DNA from: Palaemon carinicauda
Lineage: Eukaryota > Arthropoda > Malacostraca > Decapoda > Palaemonidae
Assembly: GCF_036898095.1 (NCBI RefSeq)
Contig: NC_090751.1
Span: 76,179,994-76,243,993 of the forward strand
Reading direction: 5' to 3'
DNA: 64,000 bases
Every line of letters begins with the position of its first letter. Positions within the stretch are counted from its first letter, which is position 1. Below the pieces are notes generated by a model. The model saw only the letters and a list, made by a program, of their open reading frames with translations. It was not told the origin of the DNA and searched no databases. Below are positions 10,901 through 19,579 of this stretch, piece after piece. The translations under genes and the position numbers were made by a program.

Positions 10901-11398
10901 ACTCAGTACGGTTTCTTTCACAGTATCATAATCTTCACTTTCATCCTCAGACAAACAACTATACACAGAATGTGCTTTACCACTTAAAACTGATTGTAAA
11001 TACAAAGTCCACTGTCTTTTAGGAGCGCCTACTCTGTTCATTAACTTTTCAAAAGACATAAAGTATTTCGTAACATCTTCCTCATCAAATTTCGGTATAA
11101 GTTTGAGCCCTGCACTCGTATCTAAACTATCAGTGTCACTATTTAAAGATGAATTACTCCCTGATCTGCGACCTGACTGACTGTTATGAAGAGTTTGTCT
11201 TAAACGAGCCATTTCTAACTCATGCTTACGCTGTTTTTCATTTTCTTCTCGCTTTCTTTCATTTTCTTCTCTTTCAGCTGCTCTTTCATCTCTCTCTAAC
11301 ACTTCCTGTTCTCTCTTAATAACATAATCACGGAGATCATCGCCATCTAGACCTAGAAGTTTACCTGAATCTATCAAATCTCTCGTAATCGCACTCAT
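7988..11398 (-). CDS. gypsy gag-protease-integrase-RT polyprotein (N-terminal 1136 codons)
   Basis: A single open frame starts at an ATG 70 bases inside the 5' LTR. Residues 20-75 are highly charged and probably coiled coil. About 100-270 is the gag core. Two CCHC zinc knuckles follow, CYTCGKEGHISRYC (297-310) and CYNCNKKGHIARNC (323-336). The protease has RDTGAAVSLV with Asp at 393. The integrase has an HHCC finger (about 630-670), a core with IDIVGPLP, QSDNGGNF and a catalytic Glu in SQRIVERFH (about 700-790), and a C-terminal domain ending KWLHINLLKKYNERP. RT begins at about residue 1010 (IRQSPYRLSPEKV) and ends at a premature stop after KGYW. The integrase-first order is unusual. The Asn-rich TAATAATAA-encoded stretch near residue 290 is a length-variable trinucleotide run. 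Confidence 0.9.
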   Translation of the reverse strand: MSAITRDLIDSGKLLGLDGDDLRDYVIKREQEVLERDERAAEREENERKREENEKQRKHELEMARLRQTLHNSQSGRRSGSNSSLNSDTDSLDTSAGLKLIPKFDEEDVTKYFMSFEKLMNRVGAPKRQWTLYLQSVLSGKAHSVYSCLSEDESEDYDTVKETVLSAYRLVPEAYRKKFRSLKRDDTSTYVEYGKKLERSFCDWLTSAEVDNFEDLKNLVLLESFKDNISPDIKLYIEDRRETSFAGATRLADEYSLTHGLSGSKKKNDLLSSKAQHSKGSSNNNDNRNRDYYYYYCYTCGKEGHISRYCRSQWAVSNSEVTCYNCNKKGHIARNCTVESTNVKKPVSLVNNLSSGRNSLLKETRKHYGEILSEGLVSSLKGGDSREVILLRDTGAAVSLVRRESVPRNVIISMKEKVMLGGFPNTCVVCPLLKMKLESQLVTGDVKLAVVDTLPVDGVDIIVGNDLTTSKCVNPILSEVQVPEMIVTRSGLDTDIDYGHRLFEDSNVGNRGSDDELSMSVAEETDFTNADDVSRDDDVSVERSDVQISVSETSILNKDELVKMQREDKTLTRIFECELDDEPENVCKETFSLKDELLCRYVRPKTGSKEEVIEQLVTPRKLCESILKLAHDEQGHLGVNKTFKCISKTYFWPKMKSDVKRYVLSCHKCQMAGKPNQVIPRAPLCNIPSVGEPFENVVIDIVGPLPRSKGGNIYLLTIIDRLTRYPEAIPVRNCNTKTVVTRLLNYFSKFGLPCVIQSDNGGNFVSKYFRDKMKELGIKLVTSTPYHPESQRIVERFHQTLKSCLKKLCNNFEQDWEEKLRFVLLALRLTPNDTTGFSPFDLLFGHTAKGPLEILKCKLMQEEGRKDYIQNIEDHKEDLRKAWQMAKENESNHQGETKRKYDLKAKDRIFHVGDKVLVLVQKEGPSLSYKFEGPFPIIEKRGNLNYLIDMGKRRAKWLHINLLKKYNERPMPVVTVSQREITFEKNSDVLNNFTLFNSSLEEEKTRELFNVFSNYSETVSGKLGLTDLLEHDIELQDTKPIRQSPYRLSPEKVNSVRQEIKYMLDNGLIVPSESDWCSPIVLVKKEDGSDRLCIDFRKVNSVTKQSNFPLPRIEDCLDKIGNAKFISKLDLAKGYW

Positions 11399-11439
11399 TC
11401 TGCTTCTTTCTATATTCTCCCTGTTTCAATTGGTTATGT

Positions 11440-11468
11440 AGTCGAAAATTCTGGCAAAGGTCGCCAAC
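11440..11468 (-). promoter_or_regulatory. Putative primer-binding site region of the gypsy element
   Basis: Just inside the 5' LTR the minus strand reads GTTGGCGACCTTTGCCAG. TGGCGACC is the kind of TGG-initiated sequence that pairs with a tRNA 3' end. An arginine tRNA is a possible primer but I cannot confirm it. Confidence 0.45.
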
Positions 11469-12429
11469 TGTTATGATCCTCGTGGGGATCGAACCAGGTT
11501 TTGTTGAATTGATTAATGAAATGGGGACTTTTCGACTAAAATAAGCAATCAAACAAAGGGAAATATAGAAAGAAAACTCCCAAAAGAAAACATAATTTTA
11601 TTTACAACTAGTCAAAGGTAGATGTTTCTTAATTGAGTACTTAGGAAGCACTGAACTAAACAAAGAAAATCATTTGATTAAACTACACTCCAGCAAATAG
11701 GGGAACAGTCAAGATAGTAGATAAATAATACAAAAAGAATACTACTCTTCACAGCAGCTCTCGACGGTTGACAGGAACGTAGATATTTCAGGTCCAGGCG
11801 TTTCGTGGTCGGTAATGAGGGCGGGGGGCAACTCTTTCTGACATCTCGGACAAAGCTGGTTACGTCTGCATTCTGGTCCTTACGTCTTCTCTTCTTCCCT
11901 GAGCTTGTTCTCCCTCTCTCTCTCTTTCTTGTCCTTACTCCTGTTCTGTCTTTCGTACTCTCCCTTTCTCTCGTTCGCGTGGAAGTTTATATATCCCTGT
12001 ATGGGAGGGGTTAACTATGGACAGTTCCATATAAGGAAATTTTCTCGTTTCTTCATCCTCATTGGTGTTCCTTAAAACCATGCCTCTGATAACACCTAGA
12101 CGAACGCTCTGCTGGTGTAATCAAAATCCATATCGCCCTATAATTGAAGCGAGGCATCTGTTTACCTCCAGCTAATGTATATTCTTCGGCGACAAACACT
12201 GTTCTTCTTGTTCTATGGTTCTTTCCATAACTTGACTCCTTGGTCTTCAGACAGGGGATCGTTATGCCTAATGACCGCCGGCCTAGGCACATAATAAATA
12301 TCTTGACGGTGACAGCTTCAATAAACACTAGCGGGACCTTCCCTCTCTCTCTCTCTCTCTGCTTCTCTAAGAGTAGAAAAATCACATGTTTTAACATTCT
12401 TTTCTATATTATTCTATCTACCCATGACA
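11469..12429 (-). repeat. 5' LTR of the gypsy element (right copy)
   Basis: This 961-bp LTR runs from TGTTATGATC to CCCATGACA and has no MITE. It contains the intact TTAA at 11513-11516 that serves as the empty site for the MITE in the partner LTR. CT-rich tracts differ in length from the left LTR. Confidence 0.92.
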
Positions 12430-12434
12430 CATAC

Positions 12435-13060
12435 AAGGGACCTAATAACGAGACAATCATAAACAAGGAAGCAATTAAAGACCTTGGTGTAATGTTAAAT
12501 AGGAATATGTTATGCAACGACCAAATAGCAACACTGTTGGCTAGATGGAAAGCAAAAATGGGAATGTTATTCAGACACTTTAAAACAAGAAAAGCTGAAC
12601 ATATGATTATGCTTTACAAAATTTATGTACGTAGTACACTCGAATACTGCAATGTGATATGGTACCCACACTACCAAAAGGATATTGCACAAATAGAGAG
12701 TGTACAAAGGTCCTTTACTGTTAGAATAGAAGAAGTTAAGGACCTGAACTACTGGGGAAGACTGCAATTTTCAAAATTGTACAGTCCAGGAAGGAGAAGG
12801 AAACGTTACATGATAATACAAGCATGGAAACAATTCAAAGGTATTACAGAAAACATCATGGAGCTAAAAATATCAGAAAGAGCAAACCGAAGTAGATTAA
12901 TAGTGCCCAAAGCTATACCAGGAAAACTAAGGAATGCACAGGACATTAATCCACTACGCACCAGCATTGATAATGCAGCGACTATTTAATGCGCTGCCAG
13001 CTCATCTAAGAAACATATCAGGAGTGAGCGTAGATGTGTTTAAGAAATAAGCTCGATAAA
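12435..13060 (+). pseudogene. Non-LTR reverse transcriptase, 3' part (continues 4623-5565)
   Basis: After the gypsy element the LINE resumes with YKGPNNETIINKEAIKDLGV and continues through HMIMLYKIYVRSTLEYCNVIW, QIESVQRSFTVRIEEVKDL and YWGRLQFSKLYSPGRRRKRY. These are the standard thumb and C-terminal motifs of CR1/jockey-type elements. The frame is open for most of 12430-12989. The same style of protein on the two sides, plus the CATAC duplication, shows a single interrupted gene. Around 13076-13106 a short piece resembles the end of the SINE-like repeat at 23195. Confidence 0.8.
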
Positions 13061-13277
13061 TACCTCTCTCTTTTTATTGCTAGTTAAGCTACAACCCAAG
13101 CTGGAAAACTCCGGTATTCAATTTGTGCACCATCAGGCTTGCTTATACACAGAAAAAATTTTTGAAATGTTGTTAAGTGTTTTCACTCCTGGGTTTCTTT
13201 TCGTAAGCTTGGGTGTCTCCAGTCATTCAGGTTTCAACAGACGCTCCATCTATGATTCAGATTGGGTATCGTCACAT

Positions 13278-13368
13278 AATTTAGATCAATAAATTTTTTA
13301 TGAAAGTTGATTTGATAATTGCGATAATTAAATCATTGACCTACATCTAGGCTTTATTGATCTAAATT
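13278..13368. repeat. 91-bp hairpin with perfect 16-bp inverted repeats
   Basis: AATTTAGATCAATAAA at 13278-13293 is repeated as its exact reverse complement at 13353-13368. A nested GATTT...AAATC pair lies between them. No target duplication is obvious. It may be a tiny MITE or a structured spacer. Confidence 0.6.
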
Positions 13369-13401
13369 CCTTAACCAGGTGCAAACTGTAATAACAAATA
13401 A

Positions 13402-13795
13402 CGGATTTTGAGCGAAGCGAAAAATCTATTTTTGGGTGAGATAGCCATGACGTCCTGATGGAAGGTTCCTTCAGTAGCTTCCTAGGGTATATTTAACTAC
13501 AGGGATATTCCCAGAGAATTAAACTAAAGGTTATCACAGAATTCTAACCTCTGGTGCGAGTACCCTAAAGGTTTCCCTCTAGGATATCGTATATCAACAG
13601 GGGACGCATGTATTAACTCGCCACATAGCTATCTGCACCCCATATAGAGTTAACACTTCGATATGAAGGTGGAGAATAACTGGGAAGCCATTCCACAGTT
13701 ACACTCGTCCGTGGCTGCTTTTGGTACTCGAAACGTAAACAAACGGGCGCCATTGCTAAATGACGTCACGTCCGTCCTCATCCTGAGGCCAGCTT
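13402..13795. repeat. DIRS E left inverted terminal repeat (3' end of element)
   Basis: The repeat is complementary to 21935-22280 with only scattered differences. The outermost 35-40 bases (GGATTTTGAGCGAAGCG and onward) are not shared with the other end, as is usual for DIRS termini. It contains the palindrome TGACGTCA near 13764, a CRE-like site that could act in transcription. Confidence 0.9.
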
Positions 13796-13864
13796 TTTGC
13801 TAATCTCCATGATACAGCAGGACAGGGCGGGGCTTGAAAGGCTGGACTAGAATAGACGGGAGGG

Positions 13865-13958
13865 TCCATCAGGACGTCATGGCTATCTCACCCAAAAATA
13901 GATTTTTCGCTTCGCTCAAAATCCGTTTTTTGGGCTCAAGTCATGACGTCCTGATGGA
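13865..13958. repeat. DIRS E internal complementary region
   Basis: The first part (13865-13929, CATCAGGACGTCATGGCTAT to CAAAATCCG) is the reverse complement of the left terminus at 13402-13462. The second part (13925-13958, TTTTTTGGGCTCAAG and onward) is the reverse complement of the right terminus at 22264-22295. The two halves meet at CCGTTTTTTGGGC, so this segment is a template for the end-to-end junction of the circular cDNA. Confidence 0.9.
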
Positions 13959-13959
13959 A

Positions 13960-14810
13960 GAGTACCAGAGAATTAATGTATCGTGGAAATTTTCCCCCTT
14001 TTTATGCAAGTGCCAAGGGCTTCGAATAGAGGTATGTAATATGTCCTCGCTAGAGTTTCCGTGGGGATCCAGCTTCCTACCCCCCTGGCAGAGAAGTCCC
14101 GGTGGATCATACCAATATCTCGAAGCGATCATTGAAGGGCTACTCACCCTGCGGAGAGTTCGTGCAGGACTCGGAGACAAGACAGAATGTTAATATTAGG
14201 GTAGGAATATTATCAAGCATAGGTAAGTGATATATAATCGCTACGCTCCTTGGAGGAGAGATCAATCTGGTCTCGAAGGCAGGACGAAGGTAAGTATTCA
14301 GGTAGGAATATTACCACAGCATGAGTGAGTATACAATACAAGTAAATTTATATTATTCTTCTCATTCAAAAGGAAGGGGTTAAATGAAACTATGACAATC
14401 ATATATTTCATAATAAATAATAGGAGCGGAGAGAGACGCACATGTAATAAAATAGACATTTTTATTTCATAGATTGCAGATTATTGTGATAACAATTGCA
14501 ATAATAAGTGTAAAGTTAATTTACAATAATAAAGAATAATGTACATAGAAAATAAAAGTCTTCAATCTTGAATCTGAAAGAAGTTTCACTTTTAGAAACA
14601 CAAGTTCCAGAGGAACGACAGTCTTTTTCAAAGAAAAACACATCATGCCCTAGAGCATGTGGCACTCATGTGAAGTCTATGACATTTCACCTTGATAAGA
14701 ACAGTCTATTAGAAACACTAAGTGTCCATGAAATCACTATGTATCACAAGAGGGTCAACACAGGCACCCGTAGAGTTAAAGTCCCAAGTAACTCATTGTT
14801 CTATGCAGAG
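13960..14810 (-). other. DIRS E 3' noncoding region
   Basis: This lies between the recombinase stop and the internal complementary region. It is A+T-rich around 14330-14560. I see no gene on either strand. Open frames here, and the plus-strand one overlapping the recombinase, look like chance. Confidence 0.6.
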
Positions 14811-17761
14811 TTAAACGGCAGGTTTCATAACACTACCTGCGGCTACCACGAAATGTTTAACTTCATGCACTTGCTTTGCGTAGTGCTTGAAGAAAACGCG
14901 CGACGATTTCCACCCTGTGAAGCTCTTGAGGCTTTCGAAATCCATGCTCTGGAAGAAATTCAGAGAAGACGCGACTTTTCTAGGATCATGACCTGCGGGT
15001 GTACTGTCAGGATCCGCTCTGCGAATGAAGTAGGTGATTTTCGCTCTTAGTTGTTTCAGTGACAGGTCACTACCTGATGTTTCTCCTTTGAAGAGTTGTC
15101 CTCCTCCGAAGTCTGAAGTTCTTCGAAGATAGACCTTAAGACTCTCCACTGGGCATAGAGAGACATCTTCCTTCAGGGGGCAGATTGTCCAAGGGCCCCA
15201 TCTCTTGGTGGGTAGTTCATTCTTTGCGAGAAACGTCGGATCAGGGAAGAGGGTAAGTTTCCTGTATCTGCGAACAGGATATGACCCTCGTCTCTTGACA
15301 ATGCCACTATTTCACTGACTCGGGCTCCCGAGGCGAGAGCAAAAAGGAAGATAACTTTTTGAGTCAAGTCTTTTAGAGGGCACGAATCGTTGTCCAAGTT
15401 AGAGGCAAAATGGAGCATCTTGTCCAGGGACCAGGAGATAGGTTTTGGCGGAGGTGCTGGGCGTAGTCTAGCGCATGCCTTTGGTAGTTTATTGAAGATA
15501 TCACTGGACAGATCAATCTGGAAAGCGTACAGTAGTGGTCTAGTCAAAGCCGATTTGCAGGTGGAAATCGTGTTGGCTGCTAAGCCTTGTCCATGAAGGT
15601 GAATGAAGAAGGACATGCAAAAATCAATGGTGATTTCCGTAGGATTTTTTGCTTTGACGAATGAGACCCACTTTCTCCAGGAAGATTCGTATTGCCGTCG
15701 TGTGGATTCAGTCTTGTATTCCTTGAGGAAGTCTAGACTTTTCTTCGAGATTCCAAACATGTTCTTTGCGGCCAAGGAGAGAAAATCATGAGATGAAGGT
15801 CCCTGACTTTCAGTGATGAAGCGAAGACAGTCGACTTCTGTACTTGTTGAGAGAGAACTGGGCCCGGTAGGGGGATCAGCGTGGGCTGCAGCTCCAGGAC
15901 CAGAGGGTACCAATTGCTCCGGGGCCACTTGGGAGCCACTAGGGCCGCTGTCCCTTTGAAGGTTCTCAGTTTGGAGAGGACTTTCAGCAGAAGGTTGGGG
16001 GGGAGGGAACAGGTATATCCTGGACCATCTGTTCCAATCCAGTGACATGGCATCCACTGCTTCTGCCTTGGGGTCCTCGTACGGGGCCACATATCGAGGA
16101 AGTTGATTGTTGTCGCTCCTTGCGAAGAGATCGATCTGAAGTTCCGGGACTTGGCGAGAGATGAAGGAGAATGATCTTGCGTCTAGAGACCATTCCGACT
16201 CTATTGGGCTTGTCCGTGATAGAGCGTCCGCCGTCACGTTGCGGAATCCTTGTAGGTGAACTGCAGACAGGGGCCATTTCTTCTTTTCTGCCAGACGAAA
16301 GATCGGAAGAAGTACCTGATTTATCTGGGGCGATCTCGAGCCCTGACGATTGAGACATCTGACTACCACCGAGTTGTCCAGGGTCAGACGGATGTGGATC
16401 GAGGGAGGCGGGGAGAGTTTCTTCAGGGTGAGAAGAACCGCCATGGCCTCCAAGATGTTGATGTGAAACGTCTTGAATAGGGGAGACCATGTTCCCTGAA
16501 CCTGTCGTTGGTGGGAGTGACCTCCCCAACCCTCCAGTGAAGCGTCCATGTGGATGTTGATCGATGGAGGCGGGTGTTGAAGAGGAATGGACCTTTTCAG
16601 GGCCTTTGCCTCCGACCACGGCTTTAATAGTAAGCGAAGTCTGTTTGGAAGCCGTCTCTTGAGGTCTCTTCGAGCGATGGATGCGAAACGTCTCCAGACT
16701 CCCGCGGCATCCTTTAACTGTGCGCGAAGCACTGGGTTTGTCACAGAGGCGAACTGTAGAGAGCCGAGAACTTGTTCCTGCTGACGTCTTGAGATCCGTT
16801 TGGATTTCAGAAGTCTTCTGACAGACCCTGCTATTTCCTTCCTTTTCTTCTGCGGGATGGAAAGGCGGTGTGACTGAAGATCCCAATGGATTCCCAACCA
16901 TTGGAACTTCTGAGCTGGAGAGAGGCGAGATTTCTCGGTGTTTATCTTGAATCCCAGATGCTCTAGGAACTGGGTGACTTTGTTGCAGGCTCTTACACAA
17001 TCTTCGGGCGATGTCGCTCAGACTAGCCAGTCATCTAGGTAGGCCATCACTTGGACGCCGCGAAGGCGGAGCTGTTGGACAATGGCGTCTGCCAGCTTGG
17101 TGAAGATCCGTGGAGCCACGTTGAGCCCAAAGGGCATGGCCCTGAAGGCGTAACTTTTCCTTTGGAGTCGAAATCCTAGGTAGGAGGAAGCGTGATGATT
17201 CATTGGAACGTGCCAGTAGGCATCCGCCAGGTCTATGGAGACCGTATAGGCCCTTTGAGGCAGAAGGGTCCTTATTTGTTGCAGAGTCAGCATCTTGAAC
17301 TTGTTGTTCGCGATGAACTTGTTGAGGGGGGATAAGTCTAGAATGACTCTGAGTTTGTCGGAGTCCTTCTTGGGAACTCAAAATAGTCTCCCTTGGAACC
17401 TGGTTGACTTTACCCTCCTGATCACCTTCTTGTTCAAGAGTTCTAGGACGTATTCTTCCAGGAGGGGGGTTGACTGTTGGAAGAATTGCTGGAAGGCTGG
17501 GGGTGGTTGCGTCCAGCTCCAGCCTAGTCCCTTCTTGACGATGCTGTGTGCCCAGGGATCGAAGGTCCAACAATCCTGGAATTGGCGGAGTCTTCCTCCC
17601 ACCGGAAGCACTTCATTGCTTCTGGTGTCCTGAGGGTTTGCCACCTCGGCCGCTAGCTCCCCTTCCTCCTCTGCCTCTGGAGGGGCGGCGAGACGAATCT
17701 CTGCCGGAACCTCTGCTTGAGCCCCTACCTCTGGGACGAAAGGTAGTAGCATGTTGCTCAA
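14811..17761 (-). pseudogene. DIRS E pol: RT, RNase H and tyrosine recombinase
   Basis: One frame runs from 17761 to 15173, broken only by TGA stops at about 17378-17380 and 17016-17018. A shift near 15175 moves the last part to the frame ending at 14811. RT shows YTVSIDLADAYWHVPMNHH, AMPFGLNVAPRIF and YLDDWLV. RNase H shows NIHMDASLEGWGG, INILEAMAVLLTLKK and LTLDNSVVVRCLNRQGS. The recombinase shows ALASGARVSEIVALS (first Arg), GHDPRKVASSL (His-x-x-Arg) and FFKHYAKQV (Tyr). The frame overlaps the end of gag by about 150 bases, so pol may be made by frameshifting or reinitiation. All catalytic residues I can recognise are present. Confidence 0.9.
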
Positions 17762-19570
17762 ATGCAGGGGTAAAGACCGGTGACTGCAACACCACCGATT
17801 TGGGGACTAACTGAAAGGTCTGCTGTGGCTGTGCGGCCACTTGGGGAGTAGCGGAACCCGGAAACTGACGTCTCTGTTGACGTTGCTGGAGTTTTGGCTT
17901 CTGAGATTTCCTCTTAGGTTGAGGGCCATCGTCCTGAGAGGATTTCCTTTTTCTCGACATGCCCCACTTGTGAAGAAGGTTCCTATTCTCCGTGGCGGCC
18001 TTGTCTGCAATCTCTTTCACCAGGGAGGAGGGAAAGAGATATTTACCCCAGATATTGGAGGAAATCAGCCTCCGGGGTTCGCGTTTTACCGCCGCGCTGG
18101 CAAACATGAATTCACGACAGGCGCTGCGAGCCTTAGTGAAGCTATACAGGTCCTTAATCACCGTTGCCAAGTGTGTTTTGGCTAGGACCATGTAAAAGTC
18201 CGGGACTCTAGTGTCACCGGCCATAAGTTCAAGCTGTACCTGGAGGGTCAGCGATGCGGCAAGCCTTTTCTTCGTATCCTGTTCTCTATGAAGGAGGTGA
18301 TCATTTAGCCTTGGGAGGTCCTCATTGAACTGACTACCGGCTACATCAGGCTCTAACTTCCCCACCGTGAAGGTTGACTGGACGTCTTTCCAGTGCCTAT
18401 CATCGGGAGGAACGGTAAGGGAGAAGGGTCTGCACTCCTCCAGTGCAGGGCAAGGTTTCCCTTTCTCCACTGCTTTTAAGACCGCTGTGAAGGCCTTTTT
18501 GATAAAGGGGAAAGTCCCGGCATTTGGCGCAACGAAGGTTGGGTGCTTCTTACTGAGCGCCGGCATCTTGGAGTTGGTGAAACCCCTACTCTTCACCGCA
18601 CTGGCTAGCATAGCCTGGGCCTTCGCGAGATCGAACACGATTACCTCCTTCGGTTCGGTCTCTTCCTTTGAGGCTGGTTCGGACCTGAGCCGGACGTAAC
18701 AGTCCGGATAAGCCTCGAAGTTCGGGAAGAATTCCACTTCTTCCAACAAGATAGAGCCAACCTTCTCACTGATGAAGATCTTACCAGTCGTGATCGGCAT
18801 ATGCTCGGCATATCTCCATGGGTTAGTATCCGAGCAAGAGGGGAGGTCCTTAACCGAAATCCGTTTCGGTTGTTTAAAGTTGACTAGGATAGACCAGAAT
18901 TGCTCCTGGGTCTCTCGAAGTTTTCTTTCCATGAGGGCTTCAAGCATTTTGAAGACCTCATGAGTGCCCGATGGAAGAGGGTCCGGGGTGGCGGAAGTCG
19001 AAGGAACAGGTTCCTCGGACGGTGCAGGAGTCGCTGCGGGAGTAAGAGCGGGAGCGACCTCGGACTCCGAATCAGGATATTCCACCTGATCTTCCTCATA
19101 GTCGAGTTCCTCGCCCATGAGGTTCTTCTCCGTCTCTTCTGACACTTCCGACGTACGTTCCACGTTATCGAAATCCAAGTGGCACTCATGCATGGACTGG
19201 GCCATGACGATATCAGGTTCCACCACGAGCTGGACGGTGGGGATCTGATCACTGGGGACCACAGAGTCTTTGGATGCCTTTGGGAAAAGCAAGGCCCTCA
19301 AATCTTCGCTGGCGAGATACGGTCCGGTGGCGTTCTTCTGGAAGCCACGCACCCACTTGCGTAGCTTCTCTCGAGCGTTGTCCCTTGCCTCCGCTGAAGG
19401 AGGGTCGTCGAACGCCTCGGCCAAACGACTCTTGCAGACTGTACAGTGCTGCGGGTCCCAGTATTTCAGGTCCCGCCTCTCTTGGCGGCGCAGGGGGCGT
19501 GGGTCCGGCACGCCTTGTGCCCGTAGAAGTCCGGGCGCTTCACTCCACAGAAGTTGCTTTCGCACTTCAT
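17613..19570 (-). pseudogene. DIRS E gag-like protein
   Basis: An ATG at 19570 opens a Cys-rich start (MKCESNFCGVKRPDFYGH). It shifts frame near 19480 into the long frame that continues with YWDPQHCTVCKSRLAEAF, so the N-terminus looks like a CxxC zinc-binding domain cut by one frameshift. An acidic, proline-rich stretch follows (about 18980-19180), then the gag core with PDFYMVLAKTHLATVIKDL, then a basic Gln-rich and RGG-type tail (RGRGSSRGSGRDSSRRPSRG). RGG tails commonly bind RNA. The minus strand ahead of the ATG reads CTTTCTTTTACAG, a possible splice acceptor. Assignment to gag is by position and composition. Confidence 0.75.
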
Positions 19571-19579
19571 ATACTCCTC

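Larger units (their letters stand above)
5571..12429 (-). mobile_element. Complete Ty3/gypsy LTR retrotransposon with integrase-before-RT order
   Basis: The element has two LTRs (5571-6843 and 11469-12429), both starting TGTTA and ending TGACA, and a 5-bp duplication CATAC. On the minus strand the order is gag with two zinc knuckles, protease, integrase, reverse transcriptase, RNase H. Ordinary Ty3/gypsy elements have integrase last. The known Gmr1-type lineage has integrase first. By eye the LTRs differ at about 18 bases outside the MITE and the CT tracts, so the insertion is fairly young. It interrupts a LINE reverse-transcriptase gene. No env is visible. Confidence 0.92.

Noticed and set aside
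5571..12429. Endogenous retrovirus with env
   Set aside because: RNase H is followed within about 200 bases by the LTR. There is no room for env and no such frame.
14568..15050. 160-codon plus-strand frame
   Set aside because: It overlaps the minus-strand recombinase end of DIRS E, which has clear HxxR and Tyr motifs.
17016..17380. TGA recoding (selenocysteine or read-through) in DIRS E pol
   Set aside because: Two stops plus frameshifts elsewhere fit ordinary decay, and no adjacent stem-loop is evident.
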